From NCBI GenBank assembly GCA_964017195.1, contig OZ024892.1, positions 6,078,366 through 6,142,365 on the forward strand: 64,000 bases of DNA, read 5' to 3'. Below, one piece after another: positions 8,374 through 15,947 of the stretch (the first letter of the stretch is position 1; the number at the start of each line of letters is the position of its first letter). A model generated the notes under the pieces. That model was not told the DNA's origin. It saw nothing but the letters and a program-made list of their open reading frames with translations, and did not search any database. The stretch comes from Siderastrea radians. Taxonomy: Eukaryota > Cnidaria > Anthozoa > Scleractinia > Rhizangiidae. The position numbers were made by a program, and so were the translations under genes.

Positions 8374-8601
8374 ATGCCTCCGAAACGACGACGACGACGA
8401 CGACGGCGAAAACAGCGTCCCCAAGCGGGGGAAGGGATCAACGCAGTGATTGCGGGAATTCCTAAAACTGCATGGTCCATCACCAAAGGGATAGAAAAGT
8501 TGGCGAAAAAGAATGCCAAAAAAGCGCATTTGAAACGCATGGAGGAAATTCGACAAGGAAAACGAAAACGCTATGCGGGGGAATCGTGCAACCTCATGTG
8601 A
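8374..8601 (+). CDS. Arg-rich core-like mini-protein 1
   Basis: 75 residues. The N-terminus is almost pure arginine (MPPKRRRRRRRRKQR), followed by a Gly/Ala/Ile-rich segment and a basic Lys-rich helix. Such proteins fit DNA-condensing virion core components comparable to adenovirus mu/pX and pVII. A TATA-like TAAAAAAG lies about 35 bases upstream, overlapping the end of penton-like copy B. Function is by analogy. Confidence 0.55.
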   Translation: MPPKRRRRRRRRKQRPQAGEGINAVIAGIPKTAWSITKGIEKLAKKNAKKAHLKRMEEIRQGKRKRYAGESCNLM

Positions 8602-8639
8602 GTATAAAAAGAAAGCAAGAGTTGTGAAAACAAGCAAAC

Positions 8640-8822
8640 ATGCCGAAGACGAGAAGACGTCGAAGACGAAGAAGGCAACGAGGGGGTCTCTTGCCCCTGG
8701 CTGCGCTGATTCCAGCCTTGATCGCGGGAGGGAAAGCCGTGGCGTTGGGTGCCGCGGGGGGTGCGGCGAGTTACGGGGCCAAGAAAGGGTTGGAAGCCGC
8801 GTTTCGAAAAAGAAGACGATGA
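8640..8822 (+). CDS. adenovirus pX (mu)-like core protein, copy 1
   Basis: 60 residues. It has the layout of adenovirus pX: an arginine block (KTRRRRRRRRQ), then RGG and a hydrophobic Leu/Pro/Ala/Ile segment (GGLLPLAALIPALIAGG), then a basic tail. In adenoviruses pX is cleaved by adenain to the DNA-binding mu peptide, and this element encodes such a protease at 10910. TATAAAAA at 8603-8610 lies 30-37 bases upstream. A second copy of the motif is at 14265-14435. Confidence 0.65.
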   Translation: MPKTRRRRRRRRQRGGLLPLAALIPALIAGGKAVALGAAGGAASYGAKKGLEAAFRKRRR

Positions 8823-8894
8823 ATGACGGTATAAAAAGAGACGAGTCCTGTGACACCCACCAAACGTGATCCTTGGTAACACGTGAAGAGTACG

Positions 8895-9230
8895 ATGCGT
8901 GGGGGAAGTTTGACACGATTTCGGACCGACGAGTGGTATGATCAACAGGGTCAAAGTGGACAAGGGTTGGTGACGGATCTCTTGCGTGGAGGGTTCCAAG
9001 GCCTTAAAAGCACGCGAAATCCTTTAAAACTGCCTAGTAATATCAAGAGAGGCTTGGAAACGGGTTTGACACGTGGGATCAAACGCAAAGCCGAAGACGT
9101 CCTTAAAAAAGAAATTACCAAACAAGCCAAGAAAGCCTTGAGCCATAAGAACGTGAAACAAGCCGTACGGGTAGCCAGTGCCTTGTTTCCCAAGCAAACC
9201 AAACGGGCGCGAGATATTTTGGGAGTCTAA
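8895..9230 (+). CDS. basic virion protein
   Basis: 111 residues from ATG 8895; a GTG-initiated extension begins at 8883. It starts MRGGSLTRFRTDEWYDQ, has a central GLVTDLLRGGFQGL segment and a long Lys/Arg-rich helical C-terminus (KRKAEDVLKKEITKQAKKA). The size, charge and position between pX-like and capsid genes suggest a core or internal virion protein. TATAAAAAG is at 8830-8838. No precise family assignment. Confidence 0.55.
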   Translation: MRGGSLTRFRTDEWYDQQGQSGQGLVTDLLRGGFQGLKSTRNPLKLPSNIKRGLETGLTRGIKRKAEDVLKKEITKQAKKALSHKNVKQAVRVASALFPKQTKRARDILGV

Positions 9231-9232
9231 AC

Positions 9233-9463
9233 ATGGACCCCGTGCATTCACGACCTCGACGAATTCGTAGTGATCGGGGCTTGTCTCAATGGGGAGGTCT
9301 GTATCCGTTTTGGAAACTCATGCGGCGACAACGTGGCGGCTGGTTGAGTCCCGAGGTGATGCGACTACCCGGGTTTGATTTGAGACAACACTTAGCACGA
9401 CGACGACGGTATAAAAACCCCTCACGACGACGACGTGCCACCACTCGACGACGACAACGTTAA
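9233..9463 (+). CDS. Arg-rich core-like mini-protein 2
   Basis: 76 residues, starting 2 bases after the previous stop. It is very basic, with RRQRGGWLSPEVMRLPGF in the middle and an Arg/Thr-rich tail. The RQRGG followed by a hydrophobic residue recalls the pX-like proteins and possible adenain cleavage contexts. The TATA-like element that could serve the capsid gene (9410-9417) lies inside this coding region. Probably a DNA-binding core protein. Confidence 0.5.
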   Translation: MDPVHSRPRRIRSDRGLSQWGGLYPFWKLMRRQRGGWLSPEVMRLPGFDLRQHLARRRRYKNPSRRRRATTRRRQR

Positions 9464-9465
9464 CC

Positions 9466-10905
9466 ATGCCGAATGTGATGTCACGCGTGACAGCCCCTAC
9501 CTACTCTGAAGGGGCTGCCCCAGCGCATCCGCGTTCCGAAGGGACCGTCAACCCGGCGTTACGGATTTTCAAGGTGCCCCCGACCGACATTAGCATCAAT
9601 GCCTATCGCATGGTCACCATCCAACCCACCACCACGGGTATCAATCCCATGGAATTCATCATTCCAGGATTAGACGATTTTGTGGATTTGGGACGCAGTT
9701 ACTTTACCATGGAATTGAGATTGCAAAAGAGTACGAACGATAACTTGGAGGCCAATGAAAAATTGTGGCCCGTCAACAATTTGGCCCATTCCATCATCAA
9801 ACAAATTGACTTGCAGTTGAATGGCACGTTGATCAGTCCTCAATCCGACACCTATCATTACAAAACCTACCTGGAAACCTTGCTGAATTATGACCGAGAA
9901 GATGGCAAGACCGTGTTAGGACCCCAAGGCTGATACAATCAAGTGGATTCCCCACCCGAATGGACCGCCACCAATACCAACACCACAGCGAATGCTGGTG
10001 CAGGACATGCCCACTGGGTGGCTCTCAGTGCCAATCACAAAGGAGCTTTGGCCGCCATGGTCACTGAAGTGACCAAGTATGCTGGAGGCGTCACCCACAG
10101 TCTGGTGTTTACCCCGCACTTGGAAGTCTTTCACCTTGGCAAACTGTTGGTGCCAGGCATTGAAATCAAGATGAAATTTCATTTCAATGGCCCCAGCCTG
10201 TTTTTGAATGGGGTGGCTCTCGCCGGCCGATTGATGGAAGGCGATGTGAAACTACGGTTTCATCTCTGTCAACTACGTTTGAATGACGCCATCTACCAGA
10301 GTTTATCTGAAAAAAGACACAATCAAGGCCAAGTGGCTGCTTACCCCACCGTCCGCAGTGAAATCCGCACCTTCAGCATGCAAGGCAATGTGACCCATTT
10401 TGATATCCCCAACCTGTTTCAAAACAGAATACCGGACCGATTGATTGTAGGGTTGTTGGACAGCCGCGCCTTCAATGGAGACGTGACCCGAGATCCCTTC
10501 TGTTTCCAGAAATTTGGTTTGACCTCCATTAAACAGATTGTCAAAGGAGAAGAATACCCTTATGAAACCCTACACTTGGTACGCAACAATGGCACCCGAG
10601 ATAATCTAGGGTACTTCCGTTTTCTGCAAGCCAGTGGGGCTTGGTGTAAAAAGAAAGGCAATATGGTGGAACTAGGAGATTGGGGCCACGGGAAAAATTG
10701 TACCTTGTTCATGTTTGACAATGTGGCCAATGGATGTGTAGACAGTCAAAACCTCAACCCCAAGCAAAGTGGAGATTTACAACTGGTCTTGGAATTTGGA
10801 GCTGCCCCCGGTACCAATATAACCGTGCTCGTCTATGGAGAATTTGAGAACTTGCTGGAGATTGACAGCAACGGAGCCGTGTTGTACAACATTTACCAAC
10901 ACTAA
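9466..10905 (+). pseudogene. major capsid protein (double jelly roll), with in-frame TGA
   Basis: One reading frame of 478 sense codons, interrupted at codon 156 by TGA (9931-9933). The sequence is hexon/Polinton capsid-like: an N-terminal jelly roll with DDFVDLGRSYFTMELRL and NNLAHSIIKQIDLQLNGTLI, then a second half with HLGKLLVPGIEIKMKF, YPTVRSEIRTFSMQ, FNGDVTRDPFCFQKFG and a C-terminal GTNITVLVYGEFENLLEID. The last is typical of this family. The size suits adintovirus major capsid proteins. The protease gene follows after 4 bases. The lone nonsense codon, with both sides intact, suggests recent inactivation, readthrough or sequencing error. Confidence 0.85.
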
Positions 10906-10909
10906 AGAA

Positions 10910-11449
10910 ATGGAACACGTGGCCTTGAATAATGTGCAGTTGGATTATTTAGCTCGCGACGACCCCCGCTTGAAACCGATGTTTTACGGAACGGTGGCCT
11001 GTGATCGATTACCCAAGCGTCCTGTCAAGACCATGTCCCAAGGGTACATTGTGAACACCGACCCGCACGATCAACCCGGACAACATTGGTTGGCGGTGTG
11101 GACGGAGGGAAATGTGTGTGAAGTCCTCGACAGTTATGCTTTGCCCATGGACACGTACGTGCAAGCCGCCCCGTTCCAAGATTGGATTGTCCAACATTGG
11201 AAGTATGTGGTGACCAATGGCAAGTCCCTCCAAGCCATTTCAAGCAAGAGTTGTGGGGATTACGCCTTGTTGTACTTGAAAGCCAAAGCCCGTGGACGGA
11301 CCTTGCAAGACTTTTTAAATGAGTTTTCGGATCATGATTATGTAAGCAATGACCATCAAGCCGGTCAACGCGTTCAACAATTGATTGTAGGCCAAGAAGC
11401 CAGATGGTATCAACTCTGCTGTCATCCGTATCATCAACGGAATGATTAA
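10910..11449 (+). CDS. adenain-type cysteine protease
   Basis: 179 residues from ATG 10910. It has the catalytic layout of adenovirus maturation proteases (peptidase C5): His59 in GQHWLAVW, acidic residue Asp74 in EVLDSY, Gln108 in LQAISS, and Cys115 in KSCGDYALLYL, with the Gln-to-Cys spacing of seven found in adenain. Its length is slightly below the ~204 residues of adenovirus proteases. It would process core and capsid precursors during maturation. It lies directly behind the capsid gene, as in many adintoviruses, and appears intact. Confidence 0.85.
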   Translation: MEHVALNNVQLDYLARDDPRLKPMFYGTVACDRLPKRPVKTMSQGYIVNTDPHDQPGQHWLAVWTEGNVCEVLDSYALPMDTYVQAAPFQDWIVQHWKYVVTNGKSLQAISSKSCGDYALLYLKAKARGRTLQDFLNEFSDHDYVSNDHQAGQRVQQLIVGQEARWYQLCCHPYHQRND

Positions 11450-11477
11450 ATAAAAAATTTGTTGGAAAAACGGTGTC

Positions 11478-11563
11478 GGAGTCGTAGCTCAGTGGGTAGA
11501 GCCTTTGGATCCCCCCGGGATACATGAGGAGATCGTGCGTGGGTTCGAGTCCCACCGATTCCA
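11478..11563 (+). tRNA. tRNA-like Pol III gene inside the viral block
   Basis: 86 bases with near-canonical tRNA parts: a 7-bp acceptor stem (GGAGTCG with CGATTCC, one G-U), TA, a D-arm GCTC-AGTGGGTA-GAGC containing a perfect A box (TAGCTCAGTGG), and a T-arm GTGGG-TTCGAGT-CCCAC containing a B box (GGTTCGAGTCC), then a discriminator A. The middle is odd: 36 bases instead of about 22, including ATCCC-CCC-GGGAT, which folds as a hairpin with no proper 7-base anticodon loop. It may be an intron-bearing or long-variable-arm tRNA, or a tRNA-like regulatory RNA comparable in promoter type to adenovirus VA RNAs. No anticodon is assigned. Confidence 0.65.
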
Positions 11564-11576
11564 ATAAAAAGGTGCC

Positions 11577-11584
11577 TTTTTTTT
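11577..11584 (+). terminator. T8 Pol III terminator
   Basis: A run of eight T residues starts 14 bases after the tRNA-like gene, the expected form and distance for RNA polymerase III termination. It lies six bases before the ATPase ATG. Confidence 0.65.
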
Positions 11585-11589
11585 CTAAA

Positions 11590-12258
11590 ATGGGTATTAT
11601 CATCATGCAAACGGGGAAACCGTTTCGTTTTCATACTCCCTCCTCTATCTTGGTGGTGGGGCCTTCGGGATGTGGCAAAACCGTGTTTACGGAAAAACTC
11701 TTGGTAGACAACCCCGAGTTGTTTGAAAGTCCCCCGACGCAAGTGCATTATTGTTATGGGGCGTGGCAAGATCGATTTCGAGGCATGCAAGATCGTGGGG
11801 TGGTGTTTCACGAAGGGATTCCCGATCATCAAGCCTTGGTCCAATGGTTTCCTCAAGGACAGGGGGTCCTCGTCTTGGATGATTTAATGGATGAAGGGAG
11901 TCACGATAAACGCGTGTTGGATTTATTCACCAAACATTCACATCATCAAGGGGTGACGGTGCTGTACTTGTGCCAAGACATGTTTCCCGTGGGGCGCTAT
12001 GCTAAAAGTATTTCCCGCAATGCGCATTACATTGTGGCGTTCAAGAATCCCCGGGATCAATTGGGGGTACGCAATGTCATGCTGCAATCGTTTCCGACCA
12101 CCTGGAAAGACACGTTGGAGACGTTTCATCAGGCCACGACGCGCCCGTATGGCTATTTGATGTTAGATTTACACCCGGCCTCCTCTGATCAACAACGGTT
12201 ATGGAGTCACCTGTTAAAAGACGAAGGATGGACGCGCACCTATCAAAAGCGAGTATAA
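11590..12258 (+). CDS. A32/FtsK-HerA-type genome-packaging ATPase
   Basis: 222 residues from ATG 11590; frames opening further upstream would start inside the tRNA-like gene. Walker A is GPSGCGKT at residues 24-31, Walker B is GVLVLDDLMD with the acidic pair at 97-98, and a downstream VTVLYLCQDMF fits the strand carrying the sensor-like polar residue. This size and motif set match the Polinton/adintovirus packaging ATPase, which pumps DNA into preformed capsids. It is intact and follows the protease. Confidence 0.85.
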   Translation: MGIIIMQTGKPFRFHTPSSILVVGPSGCGKTVFTEKLLVDNPELFESPPTQVHYCYGAWQDRFRGMQDRGVVFHEGIPDHQALVQWFPQGQGVLVLDDLMDEGSHDKRVLDLFTKHSHHQGVTVLYLCQDMFPVGRYAKSISRNAHYIVAFKNPRDQLGVRNVMLQSFPTTWKDTLETFHQATTRPYGYLMLDLHPASSDQQRLWSHLLKDEGWTRTYQKRV

Positions 12259-12299
12259 AGGGACGAGATCCTTGAACGGCCTTTTCGAAAAGAGCAACC

Positions 12300-13334
12300 A
12301 TGGCGGATGAGGAGGACCGTCAACCTCCGCAAGCCTACGATACCGTGACCCCCGCTGGGGTCGGGGCGGCCAGCGGCAATCAAATGTCCCCAAGGGCCTT
12401 CCAAGATTTGTATTTGACGGGAGACCAAGGCCTTCTCGACGTCGCCATGGAGGAAATGGGCCCCGATGCCCTCCATGAGTTTTTGTCAAATCTTCCCTCT
12501 CCCAGGACAGTCGCGGGCTGGCCCGATGTAGATGGGCCACCCCCTGCACAGGCCTCTTCCCCTGCTGGGGTAGGAAGCCCAGGAAGTCAATCGTTCCGTA
12601 GCATACACACTACCCCGGAGTCCCCGAGAAGTCCACCTGGTTGGCGAACAGCACCAAGTGGTCGGACAGCAGCGGGTGCAGGGGGTAATGGACGTGGTGG
12701 GCGTGGTGGTGGTGCTGGTGCTGGACGTGGTGGTGGTGGTGGTGGTGGTGGTGGTGGCGGTGGTGGTGCTGGACGTGGTGCTGGTGGTGGTGGTGGTGGT
12801 GCTGGTGCTGGACGTGGTGCTGGTGGTGGTGGTGCTGGTGCTGGTGCTGGACGTGGTGCTGGTGGTGGTGGTGGTGGTGCTGGTGCTGGACGTGGTGCTG
12901 GTGGTGGTGGTGGTGGTGCTGGACGTGGTGCTGGTGGTGGTGGTGGTGGTGGTGCTGGTGCTGGTGGTGCTCGTGGTGGTGGTGGTGGAGGAGGTGGAGG
13001 AGGTGGAGGTGGTGGTGGTGGTGGTGGTGGTGGTCGTCGTGGTGGACGACGTGGTGGACGACGTGGGCGACGACGACGACTTTTCCCCGGTTCACCTTTG
13101 ACACCTGCCTCCAATCCCGCTAGCCTTCGAGGATCTTGGAGTGGGAGTCCACCCCCACGTACCTTGCGTCAAGCGGATTTACAACGACGTTTACGCATGC
13201 TGTTAGAAGATCAAGAACAATTGGCCCAAGGACGGGAAATTGCTAATGTGACCATGACCAATAGCATTGTGACCAGTTATAAACAGGGAGGAGCCCCCAG
13301 CATACAAACCTCGTCGTCCCGGGTGTCGCCGTGA
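12300..13334 (+). CDS. Gly/Ala/Arg-rich repetitive protein
   Basis: 344 residues. The N-terminal 110 residues are ordinary, with Pro/Ser-rich stretches. Residues about 120-255 are almost entirely Gly with interspersed Ala and single Arg, encoded mainly by GGT runs with GCT and CGT. An RRGGRRGGRRGRRRR segment follows and then a normal C-terminus with a helix RLRMLLEDQEQLAQGREIANV. RGG-like regions bind nucleic acid and form condensates; a role as a core or scaffold protein is inference. TATAAAG is at 12254-12260. The repeat is probably length-variable. Confidence 0.6.
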   Translation: MADEEDRQPPQAYDTVTPAGVGAASGNQMSPRAFQDLYLTGDQGLLDVAMEEMGPDALHEFLSNLPSPRTVAGWPDVDGPPPAQASSPAGVGSPGSQSFRSIHTTPESPRSPPGWRTAPSGRTAAGAGGNGRGGRGGGAGAGRGGGGGGGGGGGGGAGRGAGGGGGGAGAGRGAGGGGAGAGAGRGAGGGGGGAGAGRGAGGGGGGAGRGAGGGGGGGAGAGGARGGGGGGGGGGGGGGGGGGGGRRGGRRGGRRGRRRRLFPGSPLTPASNPASLRGSWSGSPPPRTLRQADLQRRLRMLLEDQEQLAQGREIANVTMTNSIVTSYKQGGAPSIQTSSSRVSP

Positions 13335-13336
13335 GG

Positions 13337-14005
13337 ATGAAAACCGTCGTGTCGTTATTGAATGGATCGAAACAGTATGGTCTTCGATTCCCCCCGGAAT
13401 TATTACAACGGATGGATTCGTTGTATGCCTTTTACCATCAACAATGGTGGTGTTATCGCAAAATGTTGAATCATTACAAGTGGATGAATGCCTTGTTCAA
13501 TGGCATGGCGTTACTCCTGATGGCTGCCGGTATGATTGCTGGTCCCCTGTTGGACAACAGCACGTTGGTGGCGTGTTTGGCAGCCGTGGGCACCGTGGTC
13601 AAAGGATGGGCCGATTTTAAACAGTACCGAGTTAAAGTGACCATGAGTCGATTTGCGTTTACCACCTATGCCAAAGCCTTGACCGAATTGAAAACCTATG
13701 GGCGTGGGGTCCCCTTGGAGGACCTGGAAGGATTTTTAATCAAGATGCAAACTTTGGATGATACCATTGTGGATTTCACTCCTCCCTTACCCAAACGATG
13801 TGTGCAAGAGTACCATGGTCATTTTGTCTACCAACCCGTGGAAGCCCAATGCTATGTGGACGGATGTCCTCGTCCCTTGAGACCCAAAGGGTATTGGATA
13901 GATAAAAAGCCACTCCCTCCCAGCCCGACACTCTTAGAACCATGGCCGTCCAACGACGACGACGACGACGACGCAGAAAAAGGAAACAAAGAGGAGGGGC
14001 TTTAA
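13337..14005 (+). CDS. two-transmembrane protein
   Basis: 222 residues from ATG 13337, two bases after the previous stop. A soluble N-terminus with QQWWCYRKMLNHYKWM leads into two hydrophobic segments (about 52-71 and 74-89) joined by a very short turn, then KGWADFKQYRVK and a helical cytosolic part, and a Pro-rich tail ending in Asp/Glu-rich residues. The layout resembles 2TM SLATT-like proteins, which in bacteria pair with SLOG sensors, but I cannot show homology. It could be an internal membrane or egress protein. The end overlaps the next gene by 64 bases. Confidence 0.55.
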   Translation: MKTVVSLLNGSKQYGLRFPPELLQRMDSLYAFYHQQWWCYRKMLNHYKWMNALFNGMALLLMAAGMIAGPLLDNSTLVACLAAVGTVVKGWADFKQYRVKVTMSRFAFTTYAKALTELKTYGRGVPLEDLEGFLIKMQTLDDTIVDFTPPLPKRCVQEYHGHFVYQPVEAQCYVDGCPRPLRPKGYWIDKKPLPPSPTLLEPWPSNDDDDDDAEKGNKEEGL

Positions 14006-14277
14006 TGCGCCGCAAACCCCGTTTGGTGGATAAAATTGCCCATGGCATGAGTATGTTTCTATCAGGGCCAGCGCCTGGGTTTGGGCTCGCTTTAGGCAAT
14101 TTAGGCGGTCAAGCCTTGAAAGGCATTACCGATAATGTACAACATTACCGACAACGAGGCGGCGGGTGGTGGTCCGATTTCAAACGCAATACCCGTCAAG
14201 GCTATAAAGAGACGCAAGACGTCATCAAACAAAACAAAGCCCTTCAACGTGTCTTGTCGCACTCATGGTGTCCTTGA
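13942..14277 (+). CDS. Arg-rich virion core-like protein 3
   Basis: 111 residues. It starts MAVQRRRRRRRRKRKQRGGA, followed by a Gly-rich hydrophobic middle (FLSGPAPGFGLALGNLGG) and RQRGGGWWSDFKRN. The RQRGG elements are shared with the other core-like proteins. It overlaps the two-TM gene by 64 bases and the next pX-like gene by 13 bases in a different frame. It probably contributes to condensed viral DNA or membrane interaction; no enzyme motif is seen. Confidence 0.55.
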   Translation: MAVQRRRRRRRRKRKQRGGALMRRKPRLVDKIAHGMSMFLSGPAPGFGLALGNLGGQALKGITDNVQHYRQRGGGWWSDFKRNTRQGYKETQDVIKQNKALQRVLSHSWCP

Positions 14278-14435
14278 AGAGAAGACGACGACGACGTCGT
14301 CAACGAGGTGGTTTTTTGAACTTGTTGGTCCCTGCCCTGACGGGATTAGGGAAAGCCGTGGCCTTGGAAACGGATAAACGTATAAAACGCACGATCCAAA
14401 AAGCCAATCAACGGTATCGTCGCCGTCACCGATAA
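14265..14435 (+). CDS. adenovirus pX (mu)-like core protein, copy 2
   Basis: 56 residues: MVSLKRRRRRRRQRGGFLNL then LLVPALTGLGKAVALE and a basic tail ending RYRRRHR. It shares the poly-Arg, RQRGG and hydrophobic LP-A-L core with the protein at 8640-8822, including the GKAVAL string in both. It was found by reading the frame directly because it is short. The gene overlaps the preceding coding region by 13 bases and ends 3 bases before the next ATG. Confidence 0.6.
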   Translation: MVSLKRRRRRRRQRGGFLNLLVPALTGLGKAVALETDKRIKRTIQKANQRYRRRHR

Positions 14436-14438
14436 AGG

Positions 14439-14756
14439 ATGCAACGTCTTCGACGTCAATTCCCGTTTTTACGGTCCATGTTACAAGAAGCCAATGGTTC
14501 CAAACGTCAAGAGTTGTTACAACATGCCAATGCCGATCAAATCAATGCCGTGAGTGAACTGGTCTTGAACTTCTTAAAAAACAAGATTCCCATCACACCC
14601 CCCATCCTAGCCAAGCTTCGACCCTATAAAAAGGTGCTACGCGATTTGGGGCGTAGTCGACATTCCGTGAAAAAACGTCGTCAGTGGTTGGTTCAACAGA
14701 AAGGACGCGGGTTATTTCAAGGACTCCATCAGGCGTTATGTCAATGTCTTCGTTAA
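14439..14756 (+). CDS. conserved Polinton/adintovirus small basic protein
   Basis: 105 residues. The order R-x-FPFLRSML, ADQINAVSELVLNFLKNKI, a segment of the form LAKLRPYKKVLRDLG and RHSVKKRRQWLVQQKGRGL matches a small protein commonly found near capsid genes in invertebrate Maverick/adintovirus elements, recognised from memory of the family pattern. Function unknown; a virion or morphogenesis role is likely from position. TATAAAA is at 14381-14387. Confidence 0.6.
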   Translation: MQRLRRQFPFLRSMLQEANGSKRQELLQHANADQINAVSELVLNFLKNKIPITPPILAKLRPYKKVLRDLGRSRHSVKKRRQWLVQQKGRGLFQGLHQALCQCLR

Positions 14757-14968
14757 CCCTCCCTACCTGGATGAAACTGTTACAAGAGGCCAATCGGGTC
14801 ACCGACCAGTGGAAAGACGAGTGTCATTATTGGAAGCATAAATATCGCCTGTTGTATCGAGAGTACAGGCACATCTTAAAGTCCCGTCTTTGTGAGAGCT
14901 GTCGTCAGATAGAAGACGGGGAACTTTGCTCCGAGTGTAGTCACCCCCCATGGATGCAGTGTACATGA
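14738..14968 (+). CDS. small zinc-binding protein with helical N-terminus
   Basis: 76 residues from ATG 14738, overlapping the previous gene by 19 bases. The N-terminal half is a probable helix (WMKLLQEANRVTDQWKDECH) and the C-terminal part has C-x2-C (CESC) and C-x2-C (CSEC) about nine residues apart, a compact zinc ribbon or knuckle. Unknown function. It overlaps the next gene by 19 bases as well, so three frames are chained here. Confidence 0.5.
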   Translation: MSMSSLTLPTWMKLLQEANRVTDQWKDECHYWKHKYRLLYREYRHILKSRLCESCRQIEDGELCSECSHPPWMQCT

Positions 14969-15576
14969 TTCCCCACAAGGACTTGGAGCAACTCATTCAA
15001 TATTACAAAGGAGAACTCACCGAAAATGCCTTGTTGAACAAAGCCGCCACGCTCGCCGCCCAAAAACATGTGTTGTTAGCCAACCCTCAATTGCCCCCGG
15101 CCGTGGTCAATGCTCAAACCAAACCGTTGAGTCAAGAATTAACCAAGTTAACCAAACGCATTCGTCAATTTCCCGGAGGCGTGGGAGTGGGTGCCCCGGG
15201 TGCACCTCCTGGCGAAGAAGAGGAAGACGCCGGGGATTTGGTAACGGGACCCGTGGAAGAATGGTTGAAGCGCATGATAAAAGGAGGGCCGTCGGCTCCC
15301 AAACCCACCATTACCCCTGCTACCAGGGAAGGCACGAGACAAGAGGGACCTTCTACCAGTCGAGGGGATACCCGGTCGCGTTTACAAGCCGTGCGAGAAC
15401 GACGCAAGGCCTGGGAAAAGCATTTAACTGAAAGTGGTGCCACGAAAGGCAAAGGCAAAGGCAAAGGCAAAGGCGTCTCCCGTGAAGTGCAAGCATTGAA
15501 ACCCTTACCCGGTTGGGAAGATTGGGCCAAAGGCAAACCACCCCGACGACGACGTTTGCAGTACGACAGTGAGTAA
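14950..15576 (+). CDS. virion-type protein with conserved N-terminal helix
   Basis: 208 residues. The N-terminus (LIQYYKGELTENALLNKAA) is a pattern seen repeatedly in invertebrate Maverick/adintovirus structural clusters. The rest is low-complexity: Gly/Pro stretch, Glu-rich segment, and a GKGKGKGKGKG run encoded by a repeated GGCAAA unit. The C-terminus carries PPRRRR. It probably acts as an internal capsid or scaffolding protein; its Gly-containing linkers could be adenain targets. No catalytic motif is seen. Confidence 0.55.
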   Translation: MDAVYMIPHKDLEQLIQYYKGELTENALLNKAATLAAQKHVLLANPQLPPAVVNAQTKPLSQELTKLTKRIRQFPGGVGVGAPGAPPGEEEEDAGDLVTGPVEEWLKRMIKGGPSAPKPTITPATREGTRQEGPSTSRGDTRSRLQAVRERRKAWEKHLTESGATKGKGKGKGKGVSREVQALKPLPGWEDWAKGKPPRRRRLQYDSE

Positions 15577-15581
15577 AAAAG

Positions 15582-15947
15582 ATGGCACCCCGCACCAAGA
15601 GGAGGAGAAGGGGCCCCCAACGGAAACGCCGTCAACGCGGAGGGGCCTTGGATGTCCAAAAATGGATTGCTAAAACCGGCAAAGAATTTCATTGGCCCGG
15701 CTATCAATACATGGGCCCTGGCACCCATTTAGCCAAACGCCTGAAACGGGGGGATCCCGGGATCAATCGCTTGGACCAGATTGCGAAACAACACGACATT
15801 GATTACAGCCGTGCCAAGAATTTGCAAGACAAATGGAAAGCCGATACCAAGATGATCCAAGCCATTGATAAATTACCCGGCAAGAAAACCAAGACGGAAC
15901 GGGTGGTCAAAAAAATCATGCAAGCCAAGAAACGTTTAAAATTGTAA
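15582..15947 (+). CDS. parvovirus-type phospholipase A2 virion protein
   Basis: 121 residues. A basic N-terminus (KRRRRGPQRKRRQRGG) precedes a PLA2 domain of the parvovirus VP1 class: calcium loop Y43-MGPG, GDPGINRLDQIAKQHD with the catalytic His71-Asp72 pair, Tyr75, and Asp88. In parvoviruses this activity breaches endosomal membranes during entry; related domains are reported in some adintovirus-like genomes. It is the last gene of the late block, followed by AATAAA at 15981-15986. All key residues are visible and the gene appears intact. Confidence 0.8.
   Translation: MAPRTKRRRRGPQRKRRQRGGALDVQKWIAKTGKEFHWPGYQYMGPGTHLAKRLKRGDPGINRLDQIAKQHDIDYSRAKNLQDKWKADTKMIQAIDKLPGKKTKTERVVKKIMQAKKRLKL

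Noticed and set aside
11478..11563. Assigning a specific amino acid to the tRNA-like gene
   Set aside because: The central 36 bases do not form a clean 5-bp anticodon stem with 7-base loop in any pairing I tried.
11025..11606. 193-codon leftward frame across protease end and tRNA-like gene
   Set aside because: Antisense of a tRNA-like gene gives typical spurious protein; overlaps the clearly coding protease.
12587..13114. Long antisense frames (Pro-, His- and Val-rich) across the GGT tract
   Set aside because: By-products of the trinucleotide repeat in other frames and on the other strand.
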